DNA of 64,000 nucleotides from an uncultured Chlorobiaceae bacterium (GTDB lineage: Bacteria; Bacteroidota; Chlorobiia; Chlorobiales; Chlorobiaceae). Below, piece by piece: positions 18,330-28,345 of the stretch (positions are counted from its first letter, which is position 1; every line of letters starts with the position of its first letter). The translations under genes were made by a program, and so were the position numbers. The stretch covers positions 1 through 64,000 of the forward strand of contig CAJEXQ010000005.1 of NCBI GenBank assembly GCA_903994635.1, in the 5' to 3' direction. A model generated the notes under the pieces. It did no database searches. It was not told where the DNA came from and was given only the letters and a program-made list of their open reading frames with translations.

Positions 18330-20036
18330 TTAAATTTTTTCCCGCTGTACCGTAGGAACAAAGTTTTGTTGCCGTCCCACCTTTGGCAGGCCGAGGATCT
18401 CTCTTGAATGGTCGAGAGCATCATCAATATTACCGAAAATGTGCTCTTCTCCGATTTCGTCGTAAACCCCGTATTGCTGGAGTGCAAAAAGTGGCTGCGC
18501 ATGAACTCCTGAAAGGATAAGTCGTGTATCAGTTTTTTTGCAATCCTTGAGCAGCTCTTTCATCATATTCAGACCGGTAGCGTCGATAGAAAGCACACTT
18601 CGCATTCTGATAATCCTGATTTTTGGCGCCTTTTCAACGATAAGCATGGCCTCCCTGAACTTGCTGGCAGCCCCAAAGAAAAACGGTCCGCTTATTTCAA
18701 AGACTTCTACCCCGTCAGGCACTTTCCGGGTTACAATAGTATTGGGATCATCCTCTTCATCCCGGTCCCTCAACTCTTTGGTGATGACACCTACATTGGA
18801 AAGCTGCGCCATTCGCTGCATGAAGAGGATGACGGCAAGCAACATGCCGATCTCAATGGCAATTGTCAGGTCAAACACTACAGTCAGACTGAAAGTGCTC
18901 AGCAAAACAATAACGTCGCTTCTCGGGCTTTTCAGCAGTTGCCTGAAAACCTTGATTTCGCTCATGTTCCAGGCCACAATAATAAGAATAGCGGCCAGCG
19001 CAGGCATCGGGATGAGCTTTGCCCACTTGCCGAAGAGCAGCATGATCAGGAGCAACGTAATGGCGTGAACGATCCCGGCAACAGGAGTTCTGCCGCCGTT
19101 TTTGACATTGGTTGCCGTCCGGGCGATTGCTCCTGTAACAGGGATGCCTCCAAAAAGAGGAGTAATGATATTTGCAGCACCCTGGGCAATCAATTCCATA
19201 TTCGACTTGTGCCGGCCGCCGATCATTCCATCCGCCACAACAGCGGAAAGCAGTGCCTCAATAGCGCCAAGCAGGGCAATGGTGGTTGCTGGCATGATAA
19301 GATGCTGAATGGTAGCAAAATCGAATGAGGGGAGTGTTGGTGCAGGAATCATTGATGGAATTTCTCCAAAACGAGATTCAATGGTTGCTACACCAAGCTG
19401 AAAGTATTCTACAATAACAGTGGTGGCAACAATAGCCACAAGTGAACCCGGAATTTTTCGCGATACTTTAGGCCAGAGAAGAATAATGATCAGGGCAAGG
19501 GTGCCAATCATGAAACTTGGCAGGTCGAGCGTTGGCAGGTTACGAGCGTAAGCTGTCCATTTGCCGATAAAATCTGCTGGAACCGCAGCAATGTCAAGAC
19601 CGAGAAAATCCTTGACCTGGCCTGAAAATATAATGACCGCAATACCACTCGTAAAGCCTACAATAACCGGGTAGGGGATAAATTTTATGAGTGAACCGAA
19701 CTGGGCGAACCCCATGATCATGAGAATGATGCCTGACATAATGGTGGCTATCATCAGGCCATTTATACCGTATTGCTGCACAATCCCGTAAAGGATTACA
19801 ATAAATGCACCTGTTGGCCCTCCTATCTGTACGCGGCTTCCTCCGAGGAATGAGACAAGAAAGCCTCCGATTACTGCGGAAATAAGTCCCTTTTCAGGAG
19901 AAACTCCCGATGCGATGGCAAAGGCGATAGCCAGAGGAAGGGCAACAATACCAACCATGATACCGGCAACGACATCCTTCACTATCCGGTCTGGGGTAAG
20001 TTCCGGTATTATTGAAAATAGTTTTGGTTTGAACAT
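18330..20036 (-). CDS. SulP-family anion transporter with STAS domain
   Basis: 568 residues. The N-terminus has 10-12 transmembrane helices with SulP motifs ([17 protein letters not shown] near residue 30; [14 protein letters not shown] near 65-78; [17 protein letters not shown] near 300). The C-terminal third is a cytoplasmic STAS domain ([15 protein letters not shown] and [13 protein letters not shown]). Substrates in this family include sulfate, bicarbonate and other anions; which one applies here cannot be told. It is divergent from the rubrerythrin gene. Confidence 0.9.
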   Translation of the reverse strand: MFKPKLFSIIPELTPDRIVKDVVAGIMVGIVALPLAIAFAIASGVSPEKGLISAVIGGFLVSFLGGSRVQIGGPTGAFIVILYGIVQQYGINGLMIATIMSGIILMIMGFAQFGSLIKFIPYPVIVGFTSGIAVIIFSGQVKDFLGLDIAAVPADFIGKWTAYARNLPTLDLPSFMIGTLALIIILLWPKVSRKIPGSLVAIVATTVIVEYFQLGVATIESRFGEIPSMIPAPTLPSFDFATIQHLIMPATTIALLGAIEALLSAVVADGMIGGRHKSNMELIAQGAANIITPLFGGIPVTGAIARTATNVKNGGRTPVAGIVHAITLLLIMLLFGKWAKLIPMPALAAILIIVAWNMSEIKVFRQLLKSPRSDVIVLLSTFSLTVVFDLTIAIEIGMLLAVILFMQRMAQLSNVGVITKELRDRDEEDDPNTIVTRKVPDGVEVFEISGPFFFGAASKFREAMLIVEKAPKIRIIRMRSVLSIDATGLNMMKELLKDCKKTDTRLILSGVHAQPLFALQQYGVYDEIGEEHIFGNIDDALDHSREILGLPKVGRQQNFVPTVQREKI

Positions 20037-20264
20037 GGTGAGGGTAAAAAAAGAAAAATGAACAAGAAACCCCTTTCAGGTCTGGGCTTCTATATACTCT
20101 TTTTGCATTATTTTGTCAATGCGCCCTCCGGTTATGTTCAAAAAAGTTGAATTCAGGTGGCAAAACCGCTCTTTGTGGTGAGATTTATTATCTTATGCTT
20201 CTTATCTCGCGGGAGGGGGTGGTTGGCTTGATCATCATGAGAAACTAAAAGGGGAAAAACAATT

Positions 20265-20762
20265 ATGGCTACAACAAAAGAGAATCTGAAAGAGGCGTTT
20301 GCCGGTGAGAGTCAGGCTTTCCAGAAGTATCTGGCATTTTCAAAAGAGGCAGAGAAGGCGGGTTTTAACAATGTGGCAAAGTTGTTTCGCACAACAGCGC
20401 AGGCTGAGCGCATTCATGCCGAAGGGCATTTTGCGGCTCTTGGCGGCATAGGATCAACTGCTGAAAATCTGGAGGCTGCAATCGGAGGTGAAACCTTTGA
20501 GCATACCGAAATGTATCCGCCGATGCTTGAGCAGGCTGAAGCCGATGAGCATCCCGCAAAAAGGATGTTTTCCTTTGCCCTCAAGGCCGAACGGGTTCAT
20601 GCGGAACTCTACAAAAAGGCGCTGGAAGCAGTGCGTCATGGCCAGGACATTACTGCAACCGAAGTATGGCTATGCCCGGTCTGTGGCCATATTGAACTGG
20701 GAAATCCGCCAGAGCAGTGCCCGATCTGCGGAGCGAAGGCATCACTGTTTGTGCAGGTCTGA
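20265..20762 (+). CDS. rbr: Rubrerythrin
   Basis: 165 residues. The ferritin-like four-helix domain contains the diiron ligand motifs (EAFAGESQAFQKY, AEKAGF, AEREHxxH-type AERIHAEGH, and AERVHAELY). The C-terminal rubredoxin-like domain carries C137-P-V-C140 and C152-P-I-C155. It reduces hydrogen peroxide in anaerobes, fitting an obligate anaerobe. It is preceded by AAAAGGGG about 10 nt before the ATG. Confidence 0.95.
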   Translation: MATTKENLKEAFAGESQAFQKYLAFSKEAEKAGFNNVAKLFRTTAQAERIHAEGHFAALGGIGSTAENLEAAIGGETFEHTEMYPPMLEQAEADEHPAKRMFSFALKAERVHAELYKKALEAVRHGQDITATEVWLCPVCGHIELGNPPEQCPICGAKASLFVQV

Positions 20763-20791
20763 CAAGAGTGTTGTTCAGTTTGCAGTATTTT

Positions 20792-21079
20792 TTACTCTGC
20801 AATATGATCTTTTGTCAGGAGAAGCACTGTTGCGGCAAGAAGGTCAATTGGTATCCAGAGCTCTTTGGCAAGGGCGATTTCGCTGACAGGGTTGAAAACT
20901 ATCGCAAACAGAGAGTAAGCGAGGGGGAGCAGTAGCTTTTTCTGGCTGAAGTTTTGGTAGGCACCCCATGCAAAGGTGCCTGAAGCAACGATGCGCAGCA
21001 GCTCATAATATCCCGGAGGGAGGGGAAAGATGGCAAGATAGAGAAGGGCGGCTGTAATATAGACGACTGGTAAGGGCAT
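20792..21079 (-). CDS. Small membrane protein (DUF6804-like)
   Basis: 95 residues with three or four hydrophobic helices (VVYITAALLYLAIFPL, LLRIVASGTFAWGAYQ, LLPLAYSLFAIVFNPV, LWIPIDLLAATVLLLT). This is the pattern of a family of very small integral membrane proteins of unknown role. It is convergent with rubrerythrin. Confidence 0.65.
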   Translation of the reverse strand: MPLPVVYITAALLYLAIFPLPPGYYELLRIVASGTFAWGAYQNFSQKKLLLPLAYSLFAIVFNPVSEIALAKELWIPIDLLAATVLLLTKDHIAE

Positions 21080-21156
21080 AGGGTTTATGGTGGAGATTAA
21101 AAAAGCCAGACAGAACTTGCGTCCTGTCTGGCTTAAGGGGGCAGTCGCTGAAAAGA

Positions 21157-21429
21157 TCAGTAGCGATCCCTTCTTGCTGGTCTCTCTTCGCGTGGCTTGG
21201 CTTCGTTTACTTTTATGGTACGACCGTTCAAATCTTTGTCATTCAATGATTCGATGGCTTCACGAGCTTCGCTGTCATTTGGCATGTCAACAAACCCGAA
21301 CCCCTTGGATCGGCCTGAAAACTTGTCATTGATAATGCTCGCGCTCTCGACTTGCCCGAATTCGGAGAACGATTCACGAAGATCATCTTCGGTAACAGTA
21401 TATGCCAGATTGCCGATGTAAATATTCAT
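21157..21429 (-). CDS. RRM RNA-binding protein
   Basis: 90 residues forming a single RNA recognition motif: RNP-2 is IYIGNL (residues 3-8) and RNP-1 is SKGFGFVDM (about 41-49), followed by an Arg-rich tail. Such glycine/arginine-tailed single RRM proteins in bacteria resemble cold-inducible RNA-binding proteins. Its 5' leader is structured (see 21477-21530), suggesting post-transcriptional or autogenous control. Confidence 0.92.
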   Translation of the reverse strand: MNIYIGNLAYTVTEDDLRESFSEFGQVESASIINDKFSGRSKGFGFVDMPNDSEAREAIESLNDKDLNGRTIKVNEAKPREERPARRDRY

Positions 21430-21476
21430 TGTTAGTTTCAGTGTAGTCTATGCATTGATAGAAAAAAGACAACCAT

Positions 21477-21530
21477 CAAGTAACCAAGGCACAAATTACT
21501 TGAATTGCGATCAGTCAACCATTGACTGAT
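21477..21530 (-). ncRNA. Structured 5' leader of the RRM gene (Chlorobi-RRM motif candidate)
   Basis: Two perfect stem-loops lie in the leader on the minus strand: ATCAGTCAA/TTGACTGAT (21510-21518 with 21522-21530, 3-nt loop) and CAAGTAA/TTACTTG (21477-21483 with 21496-21502, 12-nt loop). A conserved RNA named the Chlorobi-RRM motif is known from 5' leaders of RRM genes in this phylum (recalled knowledge); position and structure fit, but alignment to that model could not be run. Confidence 0.6.
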
Positions 21531-21662
21531 GTTCCAAGTTTAACGTAATTGATTATCATTTTCAAATAGATAATTCATGCTGGCAGTATTTCTTAAAATT
21601 GGTTTATAATTACGACGGGATCCGCTATCGGGCCTCCGCTTTTCTGACTAACCTCACTATCT

Positions 21663-23417
21663 ATGCATGATGTAGATTTTCTTGGGGAACTGGTACTTAT
21701 CGGGGCATCGGCCGTCGCCATTATCCTGATTTTTCAGCGCTTGAAGATTCCCCCTGTTATTGGGTTGATCTTTACCGGAATTTTGCTGGGGCCGTCAGGT
21801 GTCGGTGTTGTCTATGACCAGAAAATGATTGCAACCCTTGCCGAGCTTGGTGTTGTTCTTCTCCTCTTTACCATAGGTCTTGAGTTTTCACTTGATGATC
21901 TCAAAAAACTGAAAAAAATTGTTTTGGTTGGGGGGATCGTCCAGATAGTTGTTACTGGACTGGCTATCAGTTTGCTTTCCTGGTGGTTTATGCTTGCCAT
22001 AGGCGAGGCCATTACCCCTACTGCATCTATTTTTCTGGGCTTTACCTTTTCTGTCAGCAGTACAGCAATCTGCCTGAAAATTTTGACAGATCGCGATGAG
22101 CTTGCTCTGCCGCACGGTAGGATTGCTCTGGGGATTCTGATTTTTCAGGATATTGCGATTGTTCCCTTGTCGATCGGTATTAACTTTTTACGCCCTGATG
22201 CGGTGCCATCCTTTGGTGTGGTTTTTAAAAAGATCGGCATCATTGTGTTGTTTTCCACGGCCATTTTTGTCGGGTTAAAGATCCTGATGCCGAAAATTGT
22301 TCGTCTTATTGCCTCTTTGCGTGGCAGGGAGGTTCTGGTTATCGGGGCTCTGGTTATCTGTTTTGGTGCGGCCTGGTTGACCTCGCAGGCCGGGTTGTCG
22401 CTCGCACTTGGCTCGTTTGTTGCCGGAATGATTATCGCCAGTACCGATGAAAGTCATCAGATTAGTGTAACAATTGATCCTTTTCGTGAAGCGTTCACCA
22501 GCATCTTTTTTATATCTGTTGGGCTTCTGCTTGACATCAAGATGATCAATCTGCCGTTTTTCATCTTGATTGCTCTTGTGGTGCTGCTGGTCAAGGGGAT
22601 GCTGGTTGCCGGAGTCTCTCTTTTTCTAGGCCACTCTCTGAGGGTCAGCATGATGGCTGGCATGGCACTTGCCCAGATCGGGGAGTTCTCTTTTGTGCTT
22701 GCAGAGGCAGGATTGAGGAACAGTGTTATCAATCATGAGCTGTTTCAGGCGATGCTTGCCATCATTGTGGTTACCATGATTGTCACACCGGCAATGATAT
22801 CCATTGCGCCCAGGGTTGCCGACCAGATGGTCCCGGCACTGGGCTTTATTCCCCTGGTCTCCAGAGAGCCGTCAGCCGTTTCCGGGCGTCTTACGGATAG
22901 TACGATAATCTGCGCAGGAGAGATTCATGCAGCAATAATCGGGTTTGGTCTTAATGGCGAGAATGTGGCAGCAGTGCTTCACGCAACGAATATTTCCTAT
23001 TCTGTGCTTGAAATTGATCGGGAAAAGGTGAGGGTGATGAAAAGAAAGGGCGAGCCTATCTATTATGGCGACTGTACCGAAAAAAAGGCGCTCATTCGCG
23101 CAGGAATAGATCATGCCCGAGCTGTTGTGCTCGGTATTTCCGACACCACCGCCATTCGCAACAGTATCGAAATGATAAGGGAGATTAATAAAAAAGCCTT
23201 TATTATTGTGAGGGCAAGGAGCCTTGATGATGTTGCAGAGCTCTACACCGTTGGTGCTGATGTTGTGGTAACAGAAAAATTTGAGACATCTATCCAGATT
23301 TTTTCGCTCTTGCTGAACCATTTTACAGTTGCACCGGAAGTGATTCTTGAGCAGCAGGAAATTATCAGGCGAGAATGCGAAAAGATTTTTCTGCGAGGGC
23401 GCACGATGATGCCATGA
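21663..23417 (+). CDS. CPA2 cation:proton antiporter with TrkA-N domain (KefB/YbaL type)
   Basis: 584 residues. A membrane domain of about 12 helices (motifs LGELVLIGASAVAIILIFQ, GLIFTGILLGPSGVG, GLEFSLDDLKKL, FTFSVSSTAICLK) is followed by a Rossmann RCK/TrkA-N domain from about residue 420 (AAIIGFGLNGENVAAVL...YYGDCTEKKALIRAG). It exports K+ or Na+ in exchange for protons. The nucleotide motif GFGLNG suggests NAD(H) or similar control. Confidence 0.9.
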   Translation: MHDVDFLGELVLIGASAVAIILIFQRLKIPPVIGLIFTGILLGPSGVGVVYDQKMIATLAELGVVLLLFTIGLEFSLDDLKKLKKIVLVGGIVQIVVTGLAISLLSWWFMLAIGEAITPTASIFLGFTFSVSSTAICLKILTDRDELALPHGRIALGILIFQDIAIVPLSIGINFLRPDAVPSFGVVFKKIGIIVLFSTAIFVGLKILMPKIVRLIASLRGREVLVIGALVICFGAAWLTSQAGLSLALGSFVAGMIIASTDESHQISVTIDPFREAFTSIFFISVGLLLDIKMINLPFFILIALVVLLVKGMLVAGVSLFLGHSLRVSMMAGMALAQIGEFSFVLAEAGLRNSVINHELFQAMLAIIVVTMIVTPAMISIAPRVADQMVPALGFIPLVSREPSAVSGRLTDSTIICAGEIHAAIIGFGLNGENVAAVLHATNISYSVLEIDREKVRVMKRKGEPIYYGDCTEKKALIRAGIDHARAVVLGISDTTAIRNSIEMIREINKKAFIIVRARSLDDVAELYTVGADVVVTEKFETSIQIFSLLLNHFTVAPEVILEQQEIIRRECEKIFLRGRTMMP

Positions 23418-23499
23418 GGGGAGGCTGTTTTTTCCGCACAGAGTATATTTTTTTGTATCTTTGGGGGTATGAAGGGATTGTATCTCTACCCACTTTCAG

Positions 23500-24474
23500 A
23501 TGACATGCGTTATGGCACCACTGACCTCACCACCGACACAGAAGTTTATCCGTTATCGGCAGGAGCTTCTTGATCTTCAGGCTTCAAGGGACAAGGCCGT
23601 TGCCAAACGGGCGACCTATGAACTTTCGTTAATGGAGAAGAGTTGCTTTGTTGAAGCCAACGGCGTTGTTCATCACTATCACGATTCGGGTCCGAAAGAT
23701 GCCGCTGAGACGGTGGTGCTGATTCATGGCTGGGACTGCTGGTGGATGTGGTGGCACCACGTCATCAAAAATCTGAACGACAAGGGAATTCGTACCATAG
23801 CTTACGACATTCGTGGGCATGGATGGTCAGACAACGATCCGGGAAACCATTATCATATTGATTTTTTTGCCCATGATCTTGATGATCTGGTTGTGAAACT
23901 TGGACTGAAAAGATTTCATATTGCGGCATTTTCTTTTGGTCCATTCGTTGCCCTCGATTATGCCCGTTCCCATCCGGGGATTATTCGATCGATGACCTTT
24001 TTCAATTTTGGTTTTCTCCCGAACAGCGAATTTATTCAGGCATTTGCTACGAACACGATTACTTTTGTTTTCAATGGTTTTTTACGCAAACTGACATGGT
24101 GGCTGCCAGCCTATATTTTTGCCCGACTTGTCCTTGCCAAGAATACCGTCCCGCTTCATGATATTCTTATCGGTTTTAAAAGCCTCGGGCTTTGTGCTCC
24201 AGAGGCTATAGAGCAGACAACATGCCATATGACGGCGTTCAGCACAACAGACTCAGTGCCTGTTATGGTGCAGAGTGTTGATATGCCTATCCTTTTTGTG
24301 GCAGGAGATGGTGACTCCATCATGACCGCCGAGAATACAAAAAAACTGGTTGATCTTACCCATAAGGGCAGCTACGTCTGTGTGCCTGAATGTGGACATT
24401 TGATTACCCTTGAGTTACCGGATGTGGCTTCGGAGCTTATCCTGGGGCATGTGCAGGCTCATAGTGGCACCTGA
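23500..24474 (+). CDS. Alpha/beta hydrolase
   Basis: 324 residues. A 60-residue N-terminal extension precedes a standard fold with oxyanion motif HGWDCWWMWWH, nucleophile elbow AFSFGPF with Ser145, and a C-terminal histidine in PECGHLITLE. The elbow ends in Pro instead of the usual second Gly. Substrate unknown. An alternative ATG at 23512 would shorten it by four residues. Its 3' end overlaps trpF on the other strand by 16 bp. Confidence 0.8.
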   Translation: MTCVMAPLTSPPTQKFIRYRQELLDLQASRDKAVAKRATYELSLMEKSCFVEANGVVHHYHDSGPKDAAETVVLIHGWDCWWMWWHHVIKNLNDKGIRTIAYDIRGHGWSDNDPGNHYHIDFFAHDLDDLVVKLGLKRFHIAAFSFGPFVALDYARSHPGIIRSMTFFNFGFLPNSEFIQAFATNTITFVFNGFLRKLTWWLPAYIFARLVLAKNTVPLHDILIGFKSLGLCAPEAIEQTTCHMTAFSTTDSVPVMVQSVDMPILFVAGDGDSIMTAENTKKLVDLTHKGSYVCVPECGHLITLELPDVASELILGHVQAHSGT

Positions 24475-25118
24475 GAGCGAATGCTGTGTACTGCCCGGAT
24501 AAAGGCGTTTACTTTTTCAGGATCCTTGAATCCGGGCTTGCTTTCGACCCCGCTTGCCGTATCGACTCCATAAGGTTGAGTGCTCAGGATTGCCTCCCTG
24601 ACGTTTGTTGCGTTCAATCCCCCGGCAAGGATGGGAAAGCATGAAGTTCCCAGTTGCCTGAAGATGCGGCTTGACAGTGCAGCGCTGATGCTCTCTCCGG
24701 TTCCACCAGCCATATCCGGGCGGAAGGCATCGAACAGAAAGGTGTTTATTCCGCTGTTCCGGGCGAACACAATAACCTCCTGTATCGAAAAATCTTCTTC
24801 TGGTCGAAATACTTTGATGACTTTTGCTTCTGTAATGGCTCGTGCCTGTTCTGGACGGTACTCTTCACTGTGCAGTTGTGCTACCTGCAGCTTGCACTGG
24901 CGGCAGATGGTATTGATCTCTTGAGGAGAATGTTCTACAAAGATTCCGACAGACTGAACAAAGGGTGGCAGTTGTGCGATAATTGCTTTAGCCAGTACAG
25001 GGGTTATCTGCCTTGGGCTCGTACTGCTGAAATTGAAACCAAGGGCATCGGCCCCGGCGCGACACGCATCAAGAGCATCTTCAAGATGGGTGATTCCGCA
25101 GATTTTGATTTTTGTCAT
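24459..25118 (-). CDS. trpF: Phosphoribosylanthranilate isomerase
   Basis: 219 residues from ATG 25118; the protein then begins MTKIKICGITHLEDA, the canonical TrpF start with the catalytic Cys in KICGIT. The catalytic Asp lies in LFDAFRPDMAGGTG, and the phosphate-binding end is ILAGGLNATNV and GVDTASGVE. It performs the third step of tryptophan biosynthesis. No other trp gene is adjacent, so the pathway is dispersed here. Confidence 0.93.
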   Translation of the reverse strand: MTKIKICGITHLEDALDACRAGADALGFNFSSTSPRQITPVLAKAIIAQLPPFVQSVGIFVEHSPQEINTICRQCKLQVAQLHSEEYRPEQARAITEAKVIKVFRPEEDFSIQEVIVFARNSGINTFLFDAFRPDMAGGTGESISAALSSRIFRQLGTSCFPILAGGLNATNVREAILSTQPYGVDTASGVESKPGFKDPEKVNAFIRAVHSIRSQVPL

Positions 25119-25310
25119 AGGCCAGTGGCTGAAAATAAAATGAGCAAAAAGTTGATAGCAAAGATACGGTTCCACTGAGAACCATCAAAGCCGAGGGTGT
25201 CATGCTTCCATGCCACTATAGCACGACTGAACAGAATCTGCATAATACGATCTTTTGTGATTCTCTCTTATTGTGCGTATATTCCGGCCTTTATTTATTG
25301 CGGAAGATGA

Positions 25311-25382
25311 TGGGGCGTCGCCAAGTGGTAAGGCATCGGCCTTTGGAGCCGACATCCGCAGGTTCGAATCCTGCCGCCCCAG
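25311..25382 (+). tRNA. tRNA-Gln (TTG)
   Basis: Cloverleaf: acceptor TGGGGCG (25311-25317) pairs with CGCCCCA (ending 25381). The anticodon stem TCGGC/GCCGA holds loop CTTTGGA with anticodon TTG at 25343-25345. The T-loop reads GGTTCGAATCC. CCA is not encoded. Confidence 0.95.
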
Positions 25383-25389
25383 CAGCAAC

Positions 25390-25422
25390 AAAAAAGGCAA
25401 CCTTTTGCGGGTTGCCTTTTTT
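25390..25422. terminator. Bidirectional rho-independent terminator
   Basis: GGCAACC (25396-25402) pairs with GGTTGCC (25410-25416), with A6 before and T6 after, so it works on both strands. It ends the tRNA-Gln transcript and the metK-ahcY operon, which converge here. Confidence 0.9.
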
Positions 25423-25443
25423 GTTTGTGTATACCAATTGCCA

Positions 25444-26859
25444 TCAATAACGGTAATGGTCAGGTTTGTAGGGGCCATCAAGCGGTACCCCGATATACTC
25501 AGACTGTTCCTTGGTAAGCCTGGTGAGTCTTACTCCGAGCTGTTCAAGGTGCAGCCTTGCTACCTCTTCATCAAGCTCTTTCGGCAGCCGGTAGACACCA
25601 ATGAGATAATCTTTTGTCCAGAGTTCAATCTGTGCAAGTGTCTGGTTGGTGAATGAGTTACTCATCACGAATGACGGGTGGCCTGTTGCGCATCCAAGGT
25701 TGACAAGGCGCCCTTCAGCAAGCAGATAAATACAGTTGCCGTTTTCAAAGGTGTACTTGTCGACCTGTGGCTTGATGTTGAGCCTTTTTGCTCCGGCATC
25801 AGCATAGAGCTGCTCAACCTGGATTTCGTTGTCGAAGTGGCCGATGTTGCAGACAATAGCTTCATCTTTCATCTGCCTGATATGTTCAAGGGTGATCACA
25901 TCCTTGTTGCCAGTTGTGGTGACAAAAATGTTTCCCTCCTTGACTGCCTCATCCATGGTGGAGACCTCATATCCTTCCATCGCCGCCTGCAATGCGCAGA
26001 TGGGATCGATTTCAGTGACGATGACCCTTGCACCATAAGCGCGCATTGACCTGGCAGAGCCTTTGCCCACATCGCCATAACCAAGTACAACCACAACCTT
26101 TCCGGCAACCATGACGTCAGTTGCCCGCTTGATGCCGTCGGCCAGTGACTCACGGCAGCCGTAGAGGTTGTCAAACTTCGACTTGGTCACCGAGTCGTTG
26201 ACGTTGATGGCAGGGAAGAGCAGATCACCCTTCTCCATCATCTGATAGAGGCGGTGAACGCCGGTGGTGGTCTCTTCCGAAACACCCTTCATCTCTGCGG
26301 CAACCTTGTGCCAGCGCTGCTTGTCCTCTGCAAACACATCCTTGAGCTGCTGGTAGAGCGCTTTTTCTTCGGCATTTCCCGGAGTTTTGTCAAGCATCTC
26401 CGGATTGTTCTCTATTTTGTAACCGAGGATGATCATCAGTGTCGCATCACCGCCGTCGTCGACGATGAGATTTGGCCCTTGCCCGCCTTCAAATTCAAGA
26501 ATCTGGCGGGTACACCACCAGTACTCCTCAAGGCTCTCGCCTTTCCACGCAAAGACCGGAACACCGGTTACTGCGATGGCGGCAGCAGCATGATCCTGGG
26601 TAGAAAAAATGTTGCAACTTGCCCACCGAACCTCAGCGCCGAGTTCCACAAGGGTCTCAATCAGCACGGCTGTCTGGATGGTCATGTGCAGGGATCCGGA
26701 AATACGGGCACCTTTCAGCGGATATTTACCGGCATACTTTCGCCTTGTAGCCATAAGGCCAGGCATCTCTTTTTCAGCAACCTCTATCTCCTTGCGTCCC
26801 CATTCGGCAAGGGAGATATCTGCTACTTTATAATCAACCGCTTTCGCTCCAGTTGTCAT
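25444..26859 (-). CDS. ahcY: Adenosylhomocysteinase
   Basis: 471 residues, full length for bacterial SAH hydrolase. Visible signatures: [17 protein letters not shown] at the N-terminus, the NAD-binding [24 protein letters not shown] and [14 protein letters not shown], and the C-terminal [12 protein letters not shown] that caps the neighbouring NAD site. It splits S-adenosylhomocysteine into adenosine and homocysteine, removing the inhibitor made by methyltransferases. It lies 33 nt behind metK as the second gene of an operon with a structured leader. Confidence 0.97.
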   Translation of the reverse strand: MTTGAKAVDYKVADISLAEWGRKEIEVAEKEMPGLMATRRKYAGKYPLKGARISGSLHMTIQTAVLIETLVELGAEVRWASCNIFSTQDHAAAAIAVTGVPVFAWKGESLEEYWWCTRQILEFEGGQGPNLIVDDGGDATLMIILGYKIENNPEMLDKTPGNAEEKALYQQLKDVFAEDKQRWHKVAAEMKGVSEETTTGVHRLYQMMEKGDLLFPAINVNDSVTKSKFDNLYGCRESLADGIKRATDVMVAGKVVVVLGYGDVGKGSARSMRAYGARVIVTEIDPICALQAAMEGYEVSTMDEAVKEGNIFVTTTGNKDVITLEHIRQMKDEAIVCNIGHFDNEIQVEQLYADAGAKRLNIKPQVDKYTFENGNCIYLLAEGRLVNLGCATGHPSFVMSNSFTNQTLAQIELWTKDYLIGVYRLPKELDEEVARLHLEQLGVRLTRLTKEQSEYIGVPLDGPYKPDHYRY

Positions 26860-26892
26860 TGTCTCTTTCTTGTTTTAATATTTTATAATGAT

Positions 26893-28107
26893 TCAGGCCA
26901 GATTGAGGGCTTTTTTAAGCTCTGCAACCTTTTCGGTTTTTTCCCAAGGGAAGATGTCGCGACCAAAGTGGCCGTAAGCTGCCGTCTCTTGATAGCTCCA
27001 GCCCTGGGGTTTGTCGAGGCTGAACCTTTTGATGATTGCGGCTGGGCGAAGATCGAAGATCACTTCAGCCTTTTCCTGAATTTTGGCATCATCGAGGCCA
27101 TGCTTTGCTGTTTCGTGTGTATTGATATAGATCGAGACCGGACGTGCAACACCGATGGCATAAGAGACCTGAACGGTGCATTTGTCGGCAAGGCCTGCGG
27201 CGACAATGTTTTTGGCAACGTGACGTGCAGCATAAGCGGCGCTGCGGTCAACTTTTGACGGATCTTTGCCGCTAAATGCACCACCACCATGAGGAGCGGC
27301 ACCGCCGTAGGTGTCGACAATGATCTTGCGGCCCGTCAAACCGGTATCGCCGTGTGGTCCACCGATGACAAAACGGCCTGTGGGGTTGATATGAAACTTT
27401 GTGTTTTCGTCGATCAGGGAGGCAGGGATAACAACCTTGACAACATTTGCAATGATGTCGTTTTTGATTACTTCCTGCCATGCAGCTTCGCTGACACCTT
27501 CCGGTTCCGGATCGTGCTGGGTTGAGACCACAACGGCATCGACACGTTTGACGGTATCATTTTCATATTCAAGGGTGACCTGGCTTTTTGCATCAGGACG
27601 AAGGTAGGTCATGATTTTACCCTCCTTGCGGACTTCGGCAAGTTTTTTGACAAGCTGCTGGGCAAACTGGATTGCGGCTGGCATAAGCTCGGGTGTTTCG
27701 GTGCAGGCATAGCCGAACATCATTCCCTGGTCACCTGCTCCCACACGGTCAAACTCGTCGGCAATCTCTTCCTTGCGGTCAACGCCGCGATTGATGTCGG
27801 GTGACTGGCTGTGGAGCGCTGAAAGTACACCGCAGGAGTTGGCTTCAAACATGTACTCGCCCTTGGTGTAACCGATTTCGGCCACAACCTTGCGGGCAAT
27901 TGTCTGGATATCAACAATCCCTTTGGAGGTCACTTCACCACCAACAATGACCTGGCCGGTTGTGACAAAGGTTTCGCAGGCAACACGCGAAGTGGAGTCC
28001 TGGCGGAGAAAATCATCAAGAACAGCATCAGAAATCTGGTCGGCAACCTTGTCCGGGTGTCCCTCTGATACGGATTCTGAAGTAAAGAAATACTTTTTTT
28101 GTGACAT
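26893..28107 (-). CDS. metK: S-adenosylmethionine synthetase
   Basis: 404 residues. Signatures: [21 protein letters not shown] at the N-terminus with the ATP-binding His, [21 protein letters not shown], and the [19 protein letters not shown] loop. It makes SAM from methionine and ATP. It is first in the metK-ahcY operon and has a 190-nt leader with a compact fold and a Bacteroidota/Chlorobiota-type promoter, so expression is probably sensed at the RNA level. Confidence 0.97.
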   Translation of the reverse strand: MSQKKYFFTSESVSEGHPDKVADQISDAVLDDFLRQDSTSRVACETFVTTGQVIVGGEVTSKGIVDIQTIARKVVAEIGYTKGEYMFEANSCGVLSALHSQSPDINRGVDRKEEIADEFDRVGAGDQGMMFGYACTETPELMPAAIQFAQQLVKKLAEVRKEGKIMTYLRPDAKSQVTLEYENDTVKRVDAVVVSTQHDPEPEGVSEAAWQEVIKNDIIANVVKVVIPASLIDENTKFHINPTGRFVIGGPHGDTGLTGRKIIVDTYGGAAPHGGGAFSGKDPSKVDRSAAYAARHVAKNIVAAGLADKCTVQVSYAIGVARPVSIYINTHETAKHGLDDAKIQEKAEVIFDLRPAAIIKRFSLDKPQGWSYQETAAYGHFGRDIFPWEKTEKVAELKKALNLA

Positions 28108-28206
28108 TTTTTCAATAAGTTTTTGATTTAGACGAATAAAGTAACCACAGAAAAAAATAAAATATTGGAGAACTTTTCAGTGAGAGGATTTCACGAGGAA
28201 ATGGCT

Positions 28207-28273
28207 GGACACGGAAAAGGTTCCAACAAGCTCGGGAAGACGACTCCTGCTGAGAGCTTGCGGCACCGTGTCC
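28207..28273 (-). ncRNA. Structured metK-ahcY leader (SAM-Chlorobi motif candidate)
   Basis: On the minus strand the leader folds into an 8-bp outer stem (GGACACGG at 28266-28273 with CCGTGTCC at 28207-28214) and a 7-bp inner stem (CAAGCTC at 28254-28260 with GAGCTTG at 28227-28233), separated by internal bulges. A conserved RNA called SAM-Chlorobi is known before metK/ahcY operons in this phylum, with no proven ligand (recalled knowledge). Position, operon and strong pairing agree. Confidence 0.75.
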
Positions 28274-28306
28274 ATAGGTAATGGGGATGCCAACTAAAAT
28301 TGATGC

Positions 28307-28337
28307 GAAATGTAAGCATTCGCAATCTTCTATGCAA
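28307..28337 (-). promoter_or_regulatory. metK-ahcY promoter (Chlorobiota type)
   Basis: On the minus strand, TTG (28337-28335) within a T-run is followed after exactly 20 nt by TACATTTC (28314-28307), close to the TTG / TAnnTTTG promoter of Bacteroidota and Chlorobiota. Transcription would start near 28300, giving a leader of about 190 nt that contains the folded RNA. Confidence 0.65.
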
Positions 28338-28345
28338 AAATTCTC

